Shown here piece by piece: positions 33,126 through 46,055 of a DNA stretch of 64,000 nt. The notes below the pieces were generated by a model. That model was not told where the DNA came from. It saw only the letters and a list, made by a program, of their open reading frames with translations, and did no database searches. Made by a program: the position numbers and the translations under genes. Location: NCBI GenBank assembly GCA_963575745.1, contig CAUYUJ010010458.1, positions 1 through 64,000 of the forward strand. Direction: 5' to 3'. This stretch comes from Prorocentrum cordatum (taxonomy: Eukaryota; Sar; Dinophyceae; Prorocentrales; Prorocentraceae). The first letter of the stretch is position 1. Each line of letters starts with the position of its first letter.

Positions 33126-34690
33126 TACAATGAAACGGAATGAAGGAGGAGACACAGTAGCGGCAACGGTAGCAGCAGCAGGAGAAGCATGAGGTGACCC
33201 ACATTTGCGCGAATCGGGATGCTGGAATTTCTTTTCAGCAAAAATGGCAGAGCCGACAGCGCCGACGGCTAGGCAGCGACGACCACCGTGATGACACCAC
33301 CGGAGGAGTCGGCGGCGATCGCTGCGGTCGTGGCAGCAGCGAGGGCCAGCGGCGACGGCCTGCGGCGCTCAGGAGGCCGACGGGGCTTCCGACGAGGAGA
33401 TGCCGAGCAGCGAGGGCGAGCATTGGGCGGCGAGGCAGCATCGGGCGCCGCCCTGGGATTCTGAGGTCCGCGTAGACCTATCGGATCGTACTTCGTCTGC
33501 ATCGTCTCCCGCTCCCCCCCCCTCCGGTTTCTCTCCAAATGCTGCGCTGGAAAGCCATATTATATCGGGTGGTGTTCGCCCCTTGCTTGAGGCCAGCTGT
33601 GTCCTGCTTGTGGTAGCCACGCACTGCTCATGTCCTAACTGTGTCAGTTCATTACTACGCAATGGCGTCCCTTAACTTCTCCATGGGTCTGATAATCAGG
33701 AGTGGACCTCTGAGAGGACCTCCAAGCGTGGCAAGAAGACGCGTCAAGGCGTCATGTCAAAGTTTCGGCATGCGGGCGCCGGTTTCGGGCCCCCGGGATC
33801 GTCGCAACACGACCTGATCAAAAACAGATTGGTCCCAGGGGTAAGGTCGAGAGTTCTTGGGGTCCACCACGCAATAAAAAGCACGCCGTCGGAGGAGTGG
33901 GTCCGAAGAGGCTCGCTTATCACGCCGCCGGGGGGCAGAGCTCCCACATGCTATCGCCAGTCCGCGAGAGGCGAGTGGTGCGCTCTCGGCCCGGCATGCG
34001 CGCCACCTCCGCCGCCTCGGGCAAAGGGCATTGTGTCGGCGCGCCGAGCCTGAGGGGAGTTTGGACCGTTTCTGCTCCCGGGCGTGAGCTCGGCTGCGGT
34101 CAAATGTCCATTCTCGTGCGCGGAGACAGACGCGCAAGCCAAAATGCCAAACAATCGCTCAACGCGGCAAGGCCCCCCGGATAGCTTAAAGCAGGGCGGC
34201 GTTGAGTGCCGTGAGATCTCAAACCCACATCGTAGTTGCGATCTTCCTCCTCCACTTTCTGCAAGCGGCTCTGCCAACTAGCCGTGGACGGCGACGGTGT
34301 GTTGCGTTTGGGATTAACTCCCCTGTGCCACGTCAACGTACCGCGCCAGTCTTGCTCACACTTGCTGTTCGACATACCCTGTCGATGTCTATAGACCATG
34401 ATTATTGAAACTCTAGGCGTCTCACAGGGTCCTCCGTTGCCCTGGACGTCGCAGGGGCGACTCACTTCCTTGGGTGTTGGAGACTTCACGGGGCATTATG
34501 TTCGACATCCTGGGATTTGTGAACGACGTATTGCTCGATAACTTCTCCGCTTTGGGAAGGCCGTGTGTGCTTACGCATTAAATGCCAGTACAGGTATGTC
34601 CCGAACTACGCTTGCCTGGCCTCTGGAAAAGTCACGCGACCGACCCAGGAGAGCGCCCACTAGCGCCCGAAACTCGGGGCTGTGAGCCCC
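33126..34690. other. No recognised gene
   Basis: GC-rich to 33540 with Ala/Arg-biased frames, then ordinary composition. Several ~65-129-codon frames occur on both strands, but none matches a family I know. No repeats or splice signals stand out. Confidence 0.4.
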
Positions 34691-35370
34691 TCAAAGTACA
34701 TGTTCATTAATCCGCGCAAAGAATTTGAAGGGACCGGAGGACTCTCCACTTCGTGCCTCGAGGCCCGATGTCGGATAAGGAAGCCCCGAGCGAGATCTCG
34801 ATTCTTGGACGTCGACAGCGCAGCGCCTGAGTAAGTTGCGAATCAGTCCCAGGCGAGAGCCCGGCTCATGAGCAAGTTGTAAGGAAGTCTCGAGCGAAAG
34901 TGCGGTTTCTGAGTGGATCATTTTGCCCCGAGGGCCTGCACGATGCAGGGAGGCGCGGGCGGAGCGCTCGTACTCGCGCAGGCCGCCCACACAGGCAGGA
35001 GGAAGGGGGAAAGGAGGGAGTGGCTCACATCTGCTCCTCAGCATCATGCGCCTCGAGCACCAGTGCCTGGCGCAGAGGTCCAGCCGCAGCGCCCCGCGGC
35101 GGCGTGCCTCCCCCCGCTGTGGGAAGGGGCAGCAGAACGTGGCGCTGCCCCTCCTGCAGCGAGTGCTGGAGTGCGCTGGCGGGACCCTGCAAGGCGGAGG
35201 CCCTTCCAGTAGCCCACGACGGCGGCCCCCCTGGGGGCCAGAAAAGACTTGAACACAGACAGTTGCGGAGAGGAGCGGGGAAGGGGGAAGTCTCAGGCGG
35301 GAGCCGTTGTTGTTGTCGCCTGGGGCCGAGGGGGACACTTTAACGCTCAAGGTTTTTCTCGGCCACAAAA
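34691..35370 (-). repeat. Inverted copy of the 5640-6260 repeat, in a 225-codon frame
   Basis: On the minus strand about 35210-34910 matches the 5640-6260 family (GCGAGTACGAGCGCTCCGCC; GAGGAGCAGATGTGAGCC-type block). The open frame 34691-35368 contains GGLREYERSARASL, conserved with GLREHERSART in the plus-strand copies. The conservation suggests a coding ancestor that I cannot name. Confidence 0.45.
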
Positions 35371-36140
35371 AACGGGATGCGAGCCCTGGGGGACAATGTC
35401 GGCCGGTGGGATGGGTTCAACGATCCATCTTCAGAAATGAGAGTTCAACAAAATGTTGTCGATCCTCCTCCCTCCCCAACTTCTACCTTACATAGAGAAT
35501 ACACCCGAACAGCATTATCAATCGATCGTCACCATCACCATGGCGATCTTGCAATGAGGGTCCCCCCCAGACCCCCCCTCTTTGATATAGGCGCTGATCA
35601 ACCCAACAAAAAAACGGTGCACCGCAGCTACCTTGAAGAGGGGGGTTCACGGGGTCTCTGCCGACGGGCTCCGCAGCGTCCAACCCTTGCAATGCTCAGT
35701 GCGGCGGCGTGGCGAGACCAGGTTATTACCCTTGGGCCGCGCCAATCAACATTGAGGAGGGGGGTCTGGGTAGACTCAGGCTTCCAACTCCCACCCTGTA
35801 TACCGTGGCGCGCTTGGAGTCGACTTCGCGTTGAATCACTGGCCGCGAGCTACGCTGCCGCCTCGCATGCTCAAGCACGGGCGCACCCATGGAGAGCGCG
35901 CGGCGCTGGCCTCGGCTGGCCGCGCGCCCATGATTCGGCGAGGCGCACTCGATCGGCCCTCGTCGGCCCTCGCGCCGTTCCCACAGTGCACCGCCCGACC
36001 GTCTGACGAGCGAGCGTTTTGAGCCGTTCCGTGTGAACCATCTACCACAATCTGTCCACCATCATTCTGCATCGCAGCCCTGCCCGAAGATTTTGCCGAG
36101 GGCCTCCGGGAGTAGTTCCCGCGCGCGCGCGGGCGCGTCG
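35371..36140. other. No recognised gene
   Basis: Mixed composition with short frames only. A GCGCGCGCGC stretch lies at 36120-36132. Nothing recognised. Confidence 0.4.
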
Positions 36141-36146
36141 GCATAA

Positions 36147-36400
36147 TTGGCACCAGCAAAACACAGCGCCCGCACAGTGCCCGCGCAGTGCCCCCACAGT
36201 GCCCTTGACACTGCCCGTTCTGAAAATACACAGTGCCCGCCCCTTCAACAGAACACAAGGGCAGTGCAGAGTAGACTTACCCTCATACTCTTAGAATCAC
36301 TTGAAGGCGCGGGCACTGCGGTTTTCTGCACGACTTGCACTGTCGTGGGCATTGCGCGAGCACTGCGCTGGCACTGCGCGGGCACTGCGTTCTGCCAGTG
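36147..36400. mobile_element. Foldback (MITE-like) element with ~100-bp inverted arms
   Basis: The left arm (36147-36248) and the right arm (36301-36400) are imperfect inverted repeats built from CAGTGCCCGC / GCGGGCACTG motifs and ending in CCTTCAA / TTGAAGG next to a 52-bp spacer. Outer ends read TTGGCACCAGC and TTCTGCCAG. No coding capacity. No target duplication could be identified. Confidence 0.7.
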
Positions 36401-36783
36401 CTTCCGATGAGCGAAGGCAGGGGGGGGCGCGAGGTTGCGGCGCCGCCTCGAGGCTGAAGGTGCATAGGTTCGGTCACCGCATGTAGAAGTCTCGCGGGCA
36501 GCTACCATTATGTATCCGCTGCGTTGCTGAACTTGTACCCAGCCAAGCAGCCACGTGGGCTGCGGCACACCGGAAATAGCCTGTGTAGGGGGGGCGCAGG
36601 TTAACAGGGACCGCACAACCCAGCGAAGCACCGATTGCTTAGCCGTTCCGAGGAGCGCGTTAAAAGCCGAAGCCTCCTTCACCTGCCCCATGGATCGGGT
36701 TGCAAACTTTTGTTTATGGCCAAACTTGCTCAACTCAGCGCATGCTCCTGTCTCGCGATAGCGCGCGGTCAGAAGCTTCCCTG

Positions 36784-36800
36784 GCCGGGTCTGGCTCAAG
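36784..36800 (+). other. Possible relict spliced-leader 3' end
   Basis: GCCGGGTC-TGGCTCAAG keeps the last nine bases of the dinoflagellate leader and its GCC, 124 bp before the proposed start codon of the dynein light-chain gene. Weak by itself. Confidence 0.25.
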
Positions 36801-36923
36801 GGCGCTGGGCCGGCGCAAAAAGCCCGAGCCGCGGTGCGGGGGCTTGGCGCGGGCGCGCGCTCGCGCACAGCGCCGCCGAGCTGGGCGCCACTGTCAGCGC
36901 GCGGGGTGGCGCGCGGTGGCGCG

Positions 36924-36956
36924 ATGTCGAGCGACGAGGCGACCTCGTTCACCAAG
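36924..36956 (+). CDS. DYNLT: DYNLT exon 1 (start codon)
   Basis: MSSDEATSFTK, 11 codons. Donor AAG|GTGAAG. Joins in phase 0 to GTGCAC at 44000, and EATSF fits the conserved EETAF position of the family. Intron 1 starts with a CTCCTC tract and the assembly gap. Alternative: an unrelated small ORF, with the true exon 1 elsewhere. Confidence 0.6.
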
Positions 36957-39900
36957 GTGAAGGAGCAGGCGCACGCTGACCAACTCCTCGTCCTCCTCCT
37001 CCTCCTCCTCCTCCTCCTCCTCNNNNNNNNNNNNNNNNNNNNNNNNNNNNNNNNNNNNNNNNNNNNNNNNNNNNNNNNNNNNNNNNNNNNNNNNNNNNNN
37101 NNNNNNNNNNNNNNNNNNNNNNTCCTCCTCCTCCTCCTCCTCCTCCCTTCAGATCTGAGCCACGCGAAAAGGTCGCGACGGTCGGCTTTTCGTCGATGTC
37201 CGCCTTTGGAGGCTGCTCCCCGGCCCCAGGACCGTCCAAAACGCATTCGGGATGAAAAACCGAACCCAGGGAAATGCTCGAGATCCCCAGGGGCCGACGT
37301 TATTCACCAAATAAAACTAGCAGGTGCACGCTGATCGGGACGATCGAAAAAAAGTATGACAATAGTAGGGACAGAGAACAACTGCAGTCCCTGCCCATGT
37401 TGAGCAGGACTCGATATCGGTGTCGCCGCGGGCGTCGCCTGCTTGAGACAGGAAGTAGCCCGCCCAACAGCGGCCGCTGTCGATGTTGGATTACATCTGT
37501 TGCTGGGCATCATACCGATGTTGAGCAGGACTCGCTATCGGTGTCGCCGCAGGCGTTGCCTGCTTGAGACAGGAAGTAGCCCGCCCAACAGCTGCCGCTG
37601 TCGATTTTGGATTACATCTGTTGCTGGGCATCATACCGATGGTTGCCGTACCCAGTGCGGGCCAAGCCGACGTCTTGTGCCACCTCCTCCGCCTCCCGTG
37701 CCTGTTTCTCGTCATTTCCTCCTCCATTCGTCATTTTCCGCCTCCTCGACAGTGGAGGCTGCAGCACCTTTAACGGTGGGTTTCTAACCGAGCTTGCAGG
37801 GTGCTCCATTTTTTCCTCTGTGCAGATCAGCTTTGGCCTCGGCTTTAGCTGCGGGCGCATTGCGGAACGCATTCGGGCCTGCTCATCCGAGTCAGACTTT
37901 CTGCTCGCAGTCTCCCTCCATCCACGCCCCAAACCTTGCGTAAGTACAAACCCCCTGGAAAGCCTTAGAAGCCCTTTAACCCTGCTGAAACATGCCCTGA
38001 AACACCCCAGGCCCTCCAGCCCATCCATCCTCCTTCACCTCCTTCACCATCACCACCACCACCACCATCTCCTCCTTTCTAGTCTAGATCCCTGGCAATC
38101 CTTCAGCTTATGGGCTGACCAGGCAAGGTGCAGCCGCCATGGTCCGTGCGGTCAACCAGGCGACACAACGAGAGGAGGAAGAACTTGCCCCGTCGTGCTG
38201 CCGTTGCGACTGCTGCTGCCGAGTCGGTGTCGCCCAGAGGGGGGGGAGGCCTTCCAGGACCAGCACCATGGAGAGCGGGCGGATATTGCCTCCTCGAATT
38301 CCCAGGTTGGTACGATGGAGCTCCCAGTCTCGTTTTTCTGGTCGACGTGTGGAGGAGACACTGGTCTGCGTTCCGAAAGCCCGCGGCCTTCAAAGCACCT
38401 GCAAAGGCACCGACCATGCTCTGGTGGGGGCGGGAAAGAAAAACTCCGCGAGTGTCTCTCGGCCGGTTCTTCCCAGCTGTGCGTTCAGGCTGGGCCGTCT
38501 GGTGGCAGGTTCGTAGTGGAAGGTGCTTGGGCCCCGACCTGTGCCTGGTGGATTGTCCCCAGGCTTTCGGCTTGAACGCGGGCGAGGCACGGGACCCCAG
38601 CGCCCGACTCCCAGTCTGTCATCTTATGGATGTCACGCCCGAGGACGGTGAAGGCGAGCTGTTTTCCGAGGGAATTGCCTTGTCGCTGGCCCCTGGCAGG
38701 ATGTCGTCCCGTGCCAGGGTGATGGAAAGGATCCCATCCGATGGGCACGCCCCTTGGGGCTTGTGGACTCGTCGAACCTCTCTCTCTCTCTCTCTCTCTC
38801 TCCCTATCTCCCTCTCTCTATATCTCTTGTTTTTTCTCTCTCTCTATCCATATATAGCTGCACTAAAACAATGAGTACCTATATTCATAGAAAAAAGATC
38901 CAGCTAGACCTGCGTCCCGCTGGGGGCCGCTGGGTCCCGAGCGCTCCTGGAGGGCCCAAGACGGCTCCTGATGGCTTCCAGAGGGCTCCATGCTGGGCCA
39001 AGAGGGCTACAAGACGCCCACGATGGCCCCAAGACCGTCCCAGAGGCCCCCTTGTCGCCCCAAGGCACCCCAAGAGGCCTCCCAAGGCAGTCCCAAGAGG
39101 CCAACATCACCAGATTCCTTTTTAGCAAAACGTACATTTTCAGCATCAACAATTTCTCGCCTTCCCGACGCTCCAAGACGCCCCCCAGATCGCCCCAAGA
39201 CGGCCCAAGAGGCACGCAAGAGGCCCCCACGACGGCCCAAGAGGGCCCCAAGACGGCCCAAGAGGCGCCCAAGACGGCCCCGCAACGGCCCCCGAGAGGC
39301 ACCAAAGACCCCCACAGAGGCCTCCAACAGGTCCCAGAGACACCAACGCCCCAAGAGACACCAACGCCCCCAAGAGGCACCAGAGACCCCAAGAGACGCC
39401 AACGCCCCCAAGACACCTCAAGAGGTTTCCCCAGGGAGTCTCAAGAGGCCCAAATCGGCGAATTCCTTGTATCAGATGTACACTTTCAGCATCAACAACT
39501 TCTCGCCTGCCCAACGCTCCAAGACGGCCCAGAATGCCCCCCAGACCGCCCCAAGACGGCCCAAGAGGCACGCAAGAGGCCCCACGACGGCCCAAGAGGG
39601 CCCCAAGACGGCCCCCAGATCGCCCCAAGACGGCCCAAGAGGCACTCAAGAGGCCCCCACGACGGCCCAAGAGGGCCCCAACCAAGACAGCCCAAGATGC
39701 GCCCAAGACGGCCCGGCCCCAAAACGGCCCCCGAGAGGCATCAAGGACCCCCACAGAGGCCTCCAACAGGCCCCAGCTCCCCAAGAGGCACCAAAAAGAC
39801 CCCAAGAGACGCCAAGACAGCACCCAAGAGGCGTCAAAACTGCTTCCGAAAAGCACTATGCAAGCCTCTTGGATCTCTGGATTAGTACGGCATAAAGACA

Positions 39901-42900
39901 TGCATACATACATACATTAATACATGCATACATCAGAGCGAGGGGGCCGAACGGTCATTCATTGTCCCTCGGTGCGTGGCTGAAGTGGGGATCCGTGGTG
40001 AGGATTATGATTGTTGCGTTGTTGTCGCTGTTGTTGTTGTTGTTGGTGTTGTTTGTTGTCGTCGTCCCACCCGCGACCCACCCGCGACCCAACGCCGCGA
40101 CCCACACCGCGACCCACCCCGCGACCCACCCGCGACCCACCCCGCGACCCACCCGCGACCCAACCCGCGACCCACCCGCGACCCACCCCGCGACCCACTT
40201 GCGACCTACCAGGGCGCCCGTGACCCTGCACAGGGCAGCGGGTTTGCTGGCGGATCCTCCGCTGCTGACGCCCGCCCCGTCCTCTGTCCACAGCGGAGGT
40301 GGAGGCCCTTGACGCTATGCAGACGTTCCCGTCGCAGGAGGCAGTCGCCATACACAGCAGTTGTCGACGCCGCGTGGGTCCGACCCATGGGCTGCGTCTG
40401 CCGCTGGTTTTGGCGCTCCACCTGCTCTTGCGCCTCCTCGCTCGGTTGCTGGCCCCGCGCAGATGCGCCCTGCTCAGGCCCATGGCGCCGCTGGTGGAGC
40501 CCCCTCACCGGGCCCCAATTTCCAAAATATCTCGCGGCTGGTCGCCAACGAGATCCAGGCCCACACCTCCACCATCGCAGCGCAGGTGTAGACGGTGGTC
40601 ACGACGGCCACGATGGCGACACTCGTGCATTCCAGCAGCAGCAGCAGCGGCTTGACAATGAAACACGTGAGCTTCGAGCTTCCGTCAATCGGCTCAAGGA
40701 GCGGCTGGCTTTGGGAGAACAGCAGGCATTTGCTATCCATCTGTCCAGTCTTGCCGACTTCGACCGCGACGCCCACCCGAACGTTTTCACCATCAACGCC
40801 AGGTACAACGTCGCCCCCGACCTGGTCTCACGTTCGCTTGATGATTGGATCTCGGCCTCTGGCGTCAGCCGCGACGACATCATCATCCACGGCGATGGCC
40901 CCTCCCGCCGTTTCGTTCTGGAGGTCTCGGGCGGGCCCGCCAGTGTCTCCACAACGTTGGAACTTGCTAAGGCTCTGCGTCTTCCTGGTGGGCGTTGGCG
41001 CCGCTTCGAGGCAATGTTCGTCCATGGCTCCACCGGACCCCTCTTCGTGGGTCCTGACGAGGCCCCCAGGCAGATCCGCCCCGAGCAGCAGTTCAAGCGA
41101 CTGGCTGCCATCTGTGCCGAGAGGCTCCCGAATCCGATGGCCAACTGGTGGTGGAGGTGGGAGTGCGCGGCGCCACGGAGCCATCCCATCTCCCGTGGAA
41201 CCAGGCGGTGGTGGCTCAGCTTAACATCGACCAGGAGGCCATCGACAGCGCCATCTAGCGCGCCTACGCCGGCTACGACTCCAACACTTGGTCGTGGTCC
41301 TAACTTCTGGGGTCGCCCTTGGCTTATCTCGTCTTTGGAGGCTCGTCGTCCTTCTGACCATCTGCAGGTCACCCCGTGGAATGCACGCGGTCTGTGCTGC
41401 CACCGCTTTTCTTCACGACGCTCCAAAATGGCGAGATTGGAAAAGTTGCTTTATGGCTAGGGCAATCAGATTACTCCAGGAAGTGCATGGCTCTGTGCAC
41501 GACATCGAATTCCTTCTCTGGCAGTACTCCTATGAGTACAAGACATTCTTCAGCTGTTCTGATTCCCCTGGGAATGGTGGCGTTGTCACTCTCGTACCCC
41601 AGTATAGTCAGGAACAGCTTCATCAGCTACCGCTTGGGTCGGTTCCTACGTTTATCCCCAAACGTTTGGTTGACGGTCGAGTCTTCAGACTCCACATTCG
41701 CAGACATGGTCAAGAAGCTCGTCTTCTCAACGTTCACAATCATGATTTGTCCCCTGATCATCGTCAGCTTGTCCGTCGGTGTTAGCACGCTTGCACGCGA
41801 TGGACTGCTGCTGACGAGCGCCACCGTCTCTTTCTCTCCTTGGGAGACTTCAATGTCTCCGACGTGGCACCTGACTCTCTTCTTCGGCCGACTGCTCGTC
41901 GACATGTGGAGGACCGTGGTCAACATCAGCAGCCGTTTTGGAGAGCTCTGTTCGACCATGGCGTGGCGGAGATTACTTCAACGTTGCCGACACAATTGCT
42001 GCCACGCGGAAACTTGCAGCACGCTCGACAGGGCATTCGTCTCGCTCTCCCCAGCCTTCCTCTTGGAGACGGAAACTGCTCTAACAGCGCATCAAGAGGC
42101 ACCGCGGCTCGCCGACTGGAGCTTGAGTGACCACGCTGGCCTGTCGCGGATGCTGCGTCCTCGACGGTCCTGCGCGCGACGTGAACGAGGCATCCCAGAA
42201 TTTGTCTTCCGCTCACTTCATTACCTGAAGTCTTTCGCCAATGCATGAGTTGCGTGAACTGGGATGCGATGGGCTCGCACGACCGTTGGGCGCTCACGAA
42301 GGATCTGATGATGCGTGCCGCTGCTTTGGTTCGGGACCGCCTTCAACGTCTCCCTGTCACATCTAGTGCAGAAGGGGCTGAGGACAGTCGTCGACTCACG
42401 TTGCGCAGCATTGCCCGTGCGATTTGGCAGCAGTATCTCACTTTTGCCACAACCCTCATCAATACCACCACGCACGGGGCACGTTTCCTCCACGTTGATG
42501 GCGAGTCCGTTGACCTTGCCGATGGTGCTGACTTTCGAGATCTGGTCTGCACGGTCAATACGCAATGGCATCAAAGACACCAACATTATGTTGCCGCGCA
42601 CGCCTGTGCTGGCAATCCGTTTTCCAGCGGGGATGCCAGCCTCAGTCCTGAACAGTGGCGAAAGGTGCAGGCCGCATCTCAACGGCGAACTCGACGATGG
42701 GCACACATGAGGAAGCAGCTGCTACTGAACGGCACTCGGCGCAATAATGCTGGCCACACTGCGGATACACAACCCCCCTCCTCCTTGAGCTCCCTCAGGG
42801 CGGGGTTTCCGGTCTTGGAGTCTGACGACCTCGGAGACGAAGTTGACGCCCGACCACGCCCGGCTGCCGCTACGACGCAGGGCCTTTGCATGATCAGGAT

Positions 42901-44200
42901 GGTGACGTTGCGGCTGCAGGAGCGGCTGCACCGCAACAGGGCCCGTGCCGTCGTCAGGCACGGGCTCCTGGCACGTCCTGCCTGGGAGCCGCTACCACCG
43001 GCAATGCCACCACAAAGTTTGCGCCTCCGATCGGCGCGGGCCGTTGGCAGGCTCTGCCTGGGAAGCATTACCAGCGACTGCACAAAAACAGGGCCCGCGT
43101 CGCCGCCCAGCACAGGTTTACAACGCCCTTTGCCTGAGAGCGCCTGGGCAACCATTTTTTGGGACAGACAGCCTTGGACTTTCCCAAAAAGTGGCCGCCA
43201 AGCCTTGCCTCACTTTGGGGGACACGCCTCTCCCATGCCACCACTGGCTACTCCATCACAGGGAGCGCGTGCCATCATACGGCACAGCCCCAGCCGATGT
43301 AGCCAAGTCTGAAAAGGGGACTTCTCCAAAGACGACACGGCACCACACGACATGTGACATCACGATGAGCACATTGACGGCACATCGACGACACGAGCAC
43401 CACGAAATCTACCGCGACAACGAACTCAGCAACGACAATTGCAATTGGTACCACAACTTGCGGCACTGCGCGATGTACCTCGACGTGCATTTGCAAGCCA
43501 AACGGGGCATTCAGGGTTGAAACAGGACCATCAACCGAAACGCTTCCACAGCATGCGCGCTCGCGCCAGGCCACGGGCGCGATTGCGCTCCCAACAACGC
43601 CACGCTGCTTGAACGTTCGGTGTGCCGGACCGTATATCACGACCCTGTCAGCACCCCGGACAGGTGACTGCTCGCACTTGAATACTGGGTTTCATGTGTA
43701 TGCACTGTTCCATAAGTTCTTTCTGACGACCTCACTGCTGTAGTAGCCGCACCTGGTGCAGCATCAAACTCCGAAGATGGAATGCCAGCCAAGGCAGTCC
43801 TGCCCGGCAGCCGTCTGCGCTAGGCCTGGTCGCCCCACTTTGGCTGCTCATGCAGCTCAGGCTGATGAAGCTCAGCCCCGTGCGCAGAGGTCGCAGGTAG
43901 CAGGCAGACAGGTCTGCGAGGTAGCCGGTTGGGATTCCCTTCGTGATGGCGTCCACTCACTCTCTCCTCCGACGCCTCCTCCTCCACCTGCTCCCCCAGG
44001 TGCACGTCGACATCCCGCAGTGCATAGAATCGGTGCTGGGCAAGGTCGGCGAGTACGACGCCAAGCAGGTCGAGGGCTGGAGCGAGCAGATCGGGCAGGG
44101 CCTGATCCAGAGGCTGCAGGAGCTCAGCTGTCGTCGCCTTCGCCGCCGTCCTCGCCGCCGCCACCGCCGGCGCCGCCGTCGCCGTCGCCGTTGTCGTCGC

Positions 44201-44231
<31 letters not shown>

Positions 44232-46023
44232 CTTCGCCGTCGTCGTCGTCGTCGTCGCCGTCGTCGCCGCCGCCGCCGCTGGCGCTGGCTTCAGGAGCTC
44301 AGCTCCATCTTCAAGTACGTCCAGGGACGGGGAGCCTGAGCAGAGGAGCGCCCTCCTCCCTGCCCCTGGGTGAGAGGGGCGGGGAAGGAGGGAGGAGGGG
44401 GTAGGGAAAGGAGGGAAATAGGAAGGGAGGTTTTCGGAGGGCTCGCACGGGTTCGCCAGCTTTCTTCCTGGAAGTCTTCGGGAGCTTTCTGGGGGCTTCC
44501 AGGAAGTCCAGAAGGGTGGGGCTCCTCACTCCCCCGTTTTCCCCGAGGGGCATTGGGACACCTAAAAGGAGATATCCCTGAGGTTTCGGGGAGGTTTCCC
44601 CTCTCCCTTGGGGATCCCACCCACGAGAGATTCGAGGCAGGCGATCGGGGGGATTGGGGAAGGGGGGTGCGAAAATTATTGCACGCAGCTGATTTCGACT
44701 CCGCCGCCTCCTCGATGCATGGCCGCCTCCCGCGCCAGGGAAACCAGCTGCGCGAGCTGATGCGCCAACACCCCCAATTGCAATCCCCCCGTGTCGTTCG
44801 ACCCAAGAGAGGAGCATCCCTCCCCCCTTCACGAGTACAAGATTATTGGAAGGGGCGCATCAGCTCTGCTGGCCCTCGTCGGTGGCACCTCCTAGACTAC
44901 AAGTCGCGTCACAATTAACGCGACAAATTAGTAGGCCCGACCCGAGCGATTACTCCGCACCGCTCACCACATACGTCTTACCCCTCAACCTCCGCCCAAT
45001 CTCCCTCCGCTCCCCCCCTGCCGATCCTCCTCCTCCTCCTCCTCCTCCTCCTCCTCCTCCTCCTCCTCCTCCTCCTCCTCCTCCTCCTCCTCCTCCTCCT
45101 CCTCCTCCTCCTCCTCCTCCTCCTCCTCCTCCCTCCTCCAGCCTCCATCCATCCACCTTCCTGCCATGCAGCCTCCTTCCATCCTCCTCCAGCATTCATC
45201 CATCCACCCTCCATCCGGCCATCCCGCGCCCACCCATGCAGTGTCCCTCCAGCCGCCCTCCACCCGTCCAGACATCCACCCTTTTATCCGTCCTCCTATC
45301 TGCCACCCTTCTTCCACCCAGCCTCACTCCAAAAAGAGTCCATCGATCCATCCTCCATCAAGCCTTCTTCTTCCCACCCCCCACCCCTCCCTCCATCCAA
45401 CGTGCATCCATCCAGACTCCTTCCTGCCTACCTCATTCCATACAGACTCCTGCCGATCAGCCTTTCTCCATCCTCCCTCCATCGAGCATCCCTGTTCTCT
45501 CACCCTTCCCTCCCTCCATCCAGGCCGCCTCCATCCAGGCTCCTCCGCCAGCCTCCCTCCATGCCTCCATCCTTCCATCCATCCCCCCTCCATGTAGGCA
45601 CAATCCGTGCACCAATACATCATGGGCGTTTCGGATCGAAGTCACGTCAAGGCAGATTGTCTCCTCATCCCCTGTATCCTCTTATCCTTCTCCTACCACC
45701 TCCCCCTCTCCTCGTCCTGGCTGTTCCTCCTCCCTCCTCATCCTTTTCGTCATATGTATCGTCGTCCTCCTCCTCCTCCTGCTCCTCCTCCTCCTCCTCC
45801 TCCTCCTCCTCCTCCTCTTGTTCCTCCACCTTGTCAGAACCAGCATCGGTATCATGATGAGCATGAGCGTCAGCAGCAGCAACAGCAGCATCAAAGTCGT
45901 CATCATCATCACTAGCATCACCATCACAAACCTGATCACCAACAGCATCATCAGCATCACCACAGTAATGACAACCATCGTCCGCATCAGCATCATCAAC
46001 ATCATCAGCACCTACATCATCAC

Positions 46024-46055
<32 letters not shown>

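Noticed and set aside
37141-37255. Further DYNLT exon after the assembly gap (CTTCAG|ATCTGAGCC)
   Set aside because: Exon 1 and exon 2 already join in phase with the expected length; the segment has no family similarity.
38971-39895. ~300-codon Pro/Arg/Lys-rich protein
   Set aside because: All frames on both strands are long because of the CCAAGAGGC repeat; no conserved domain.
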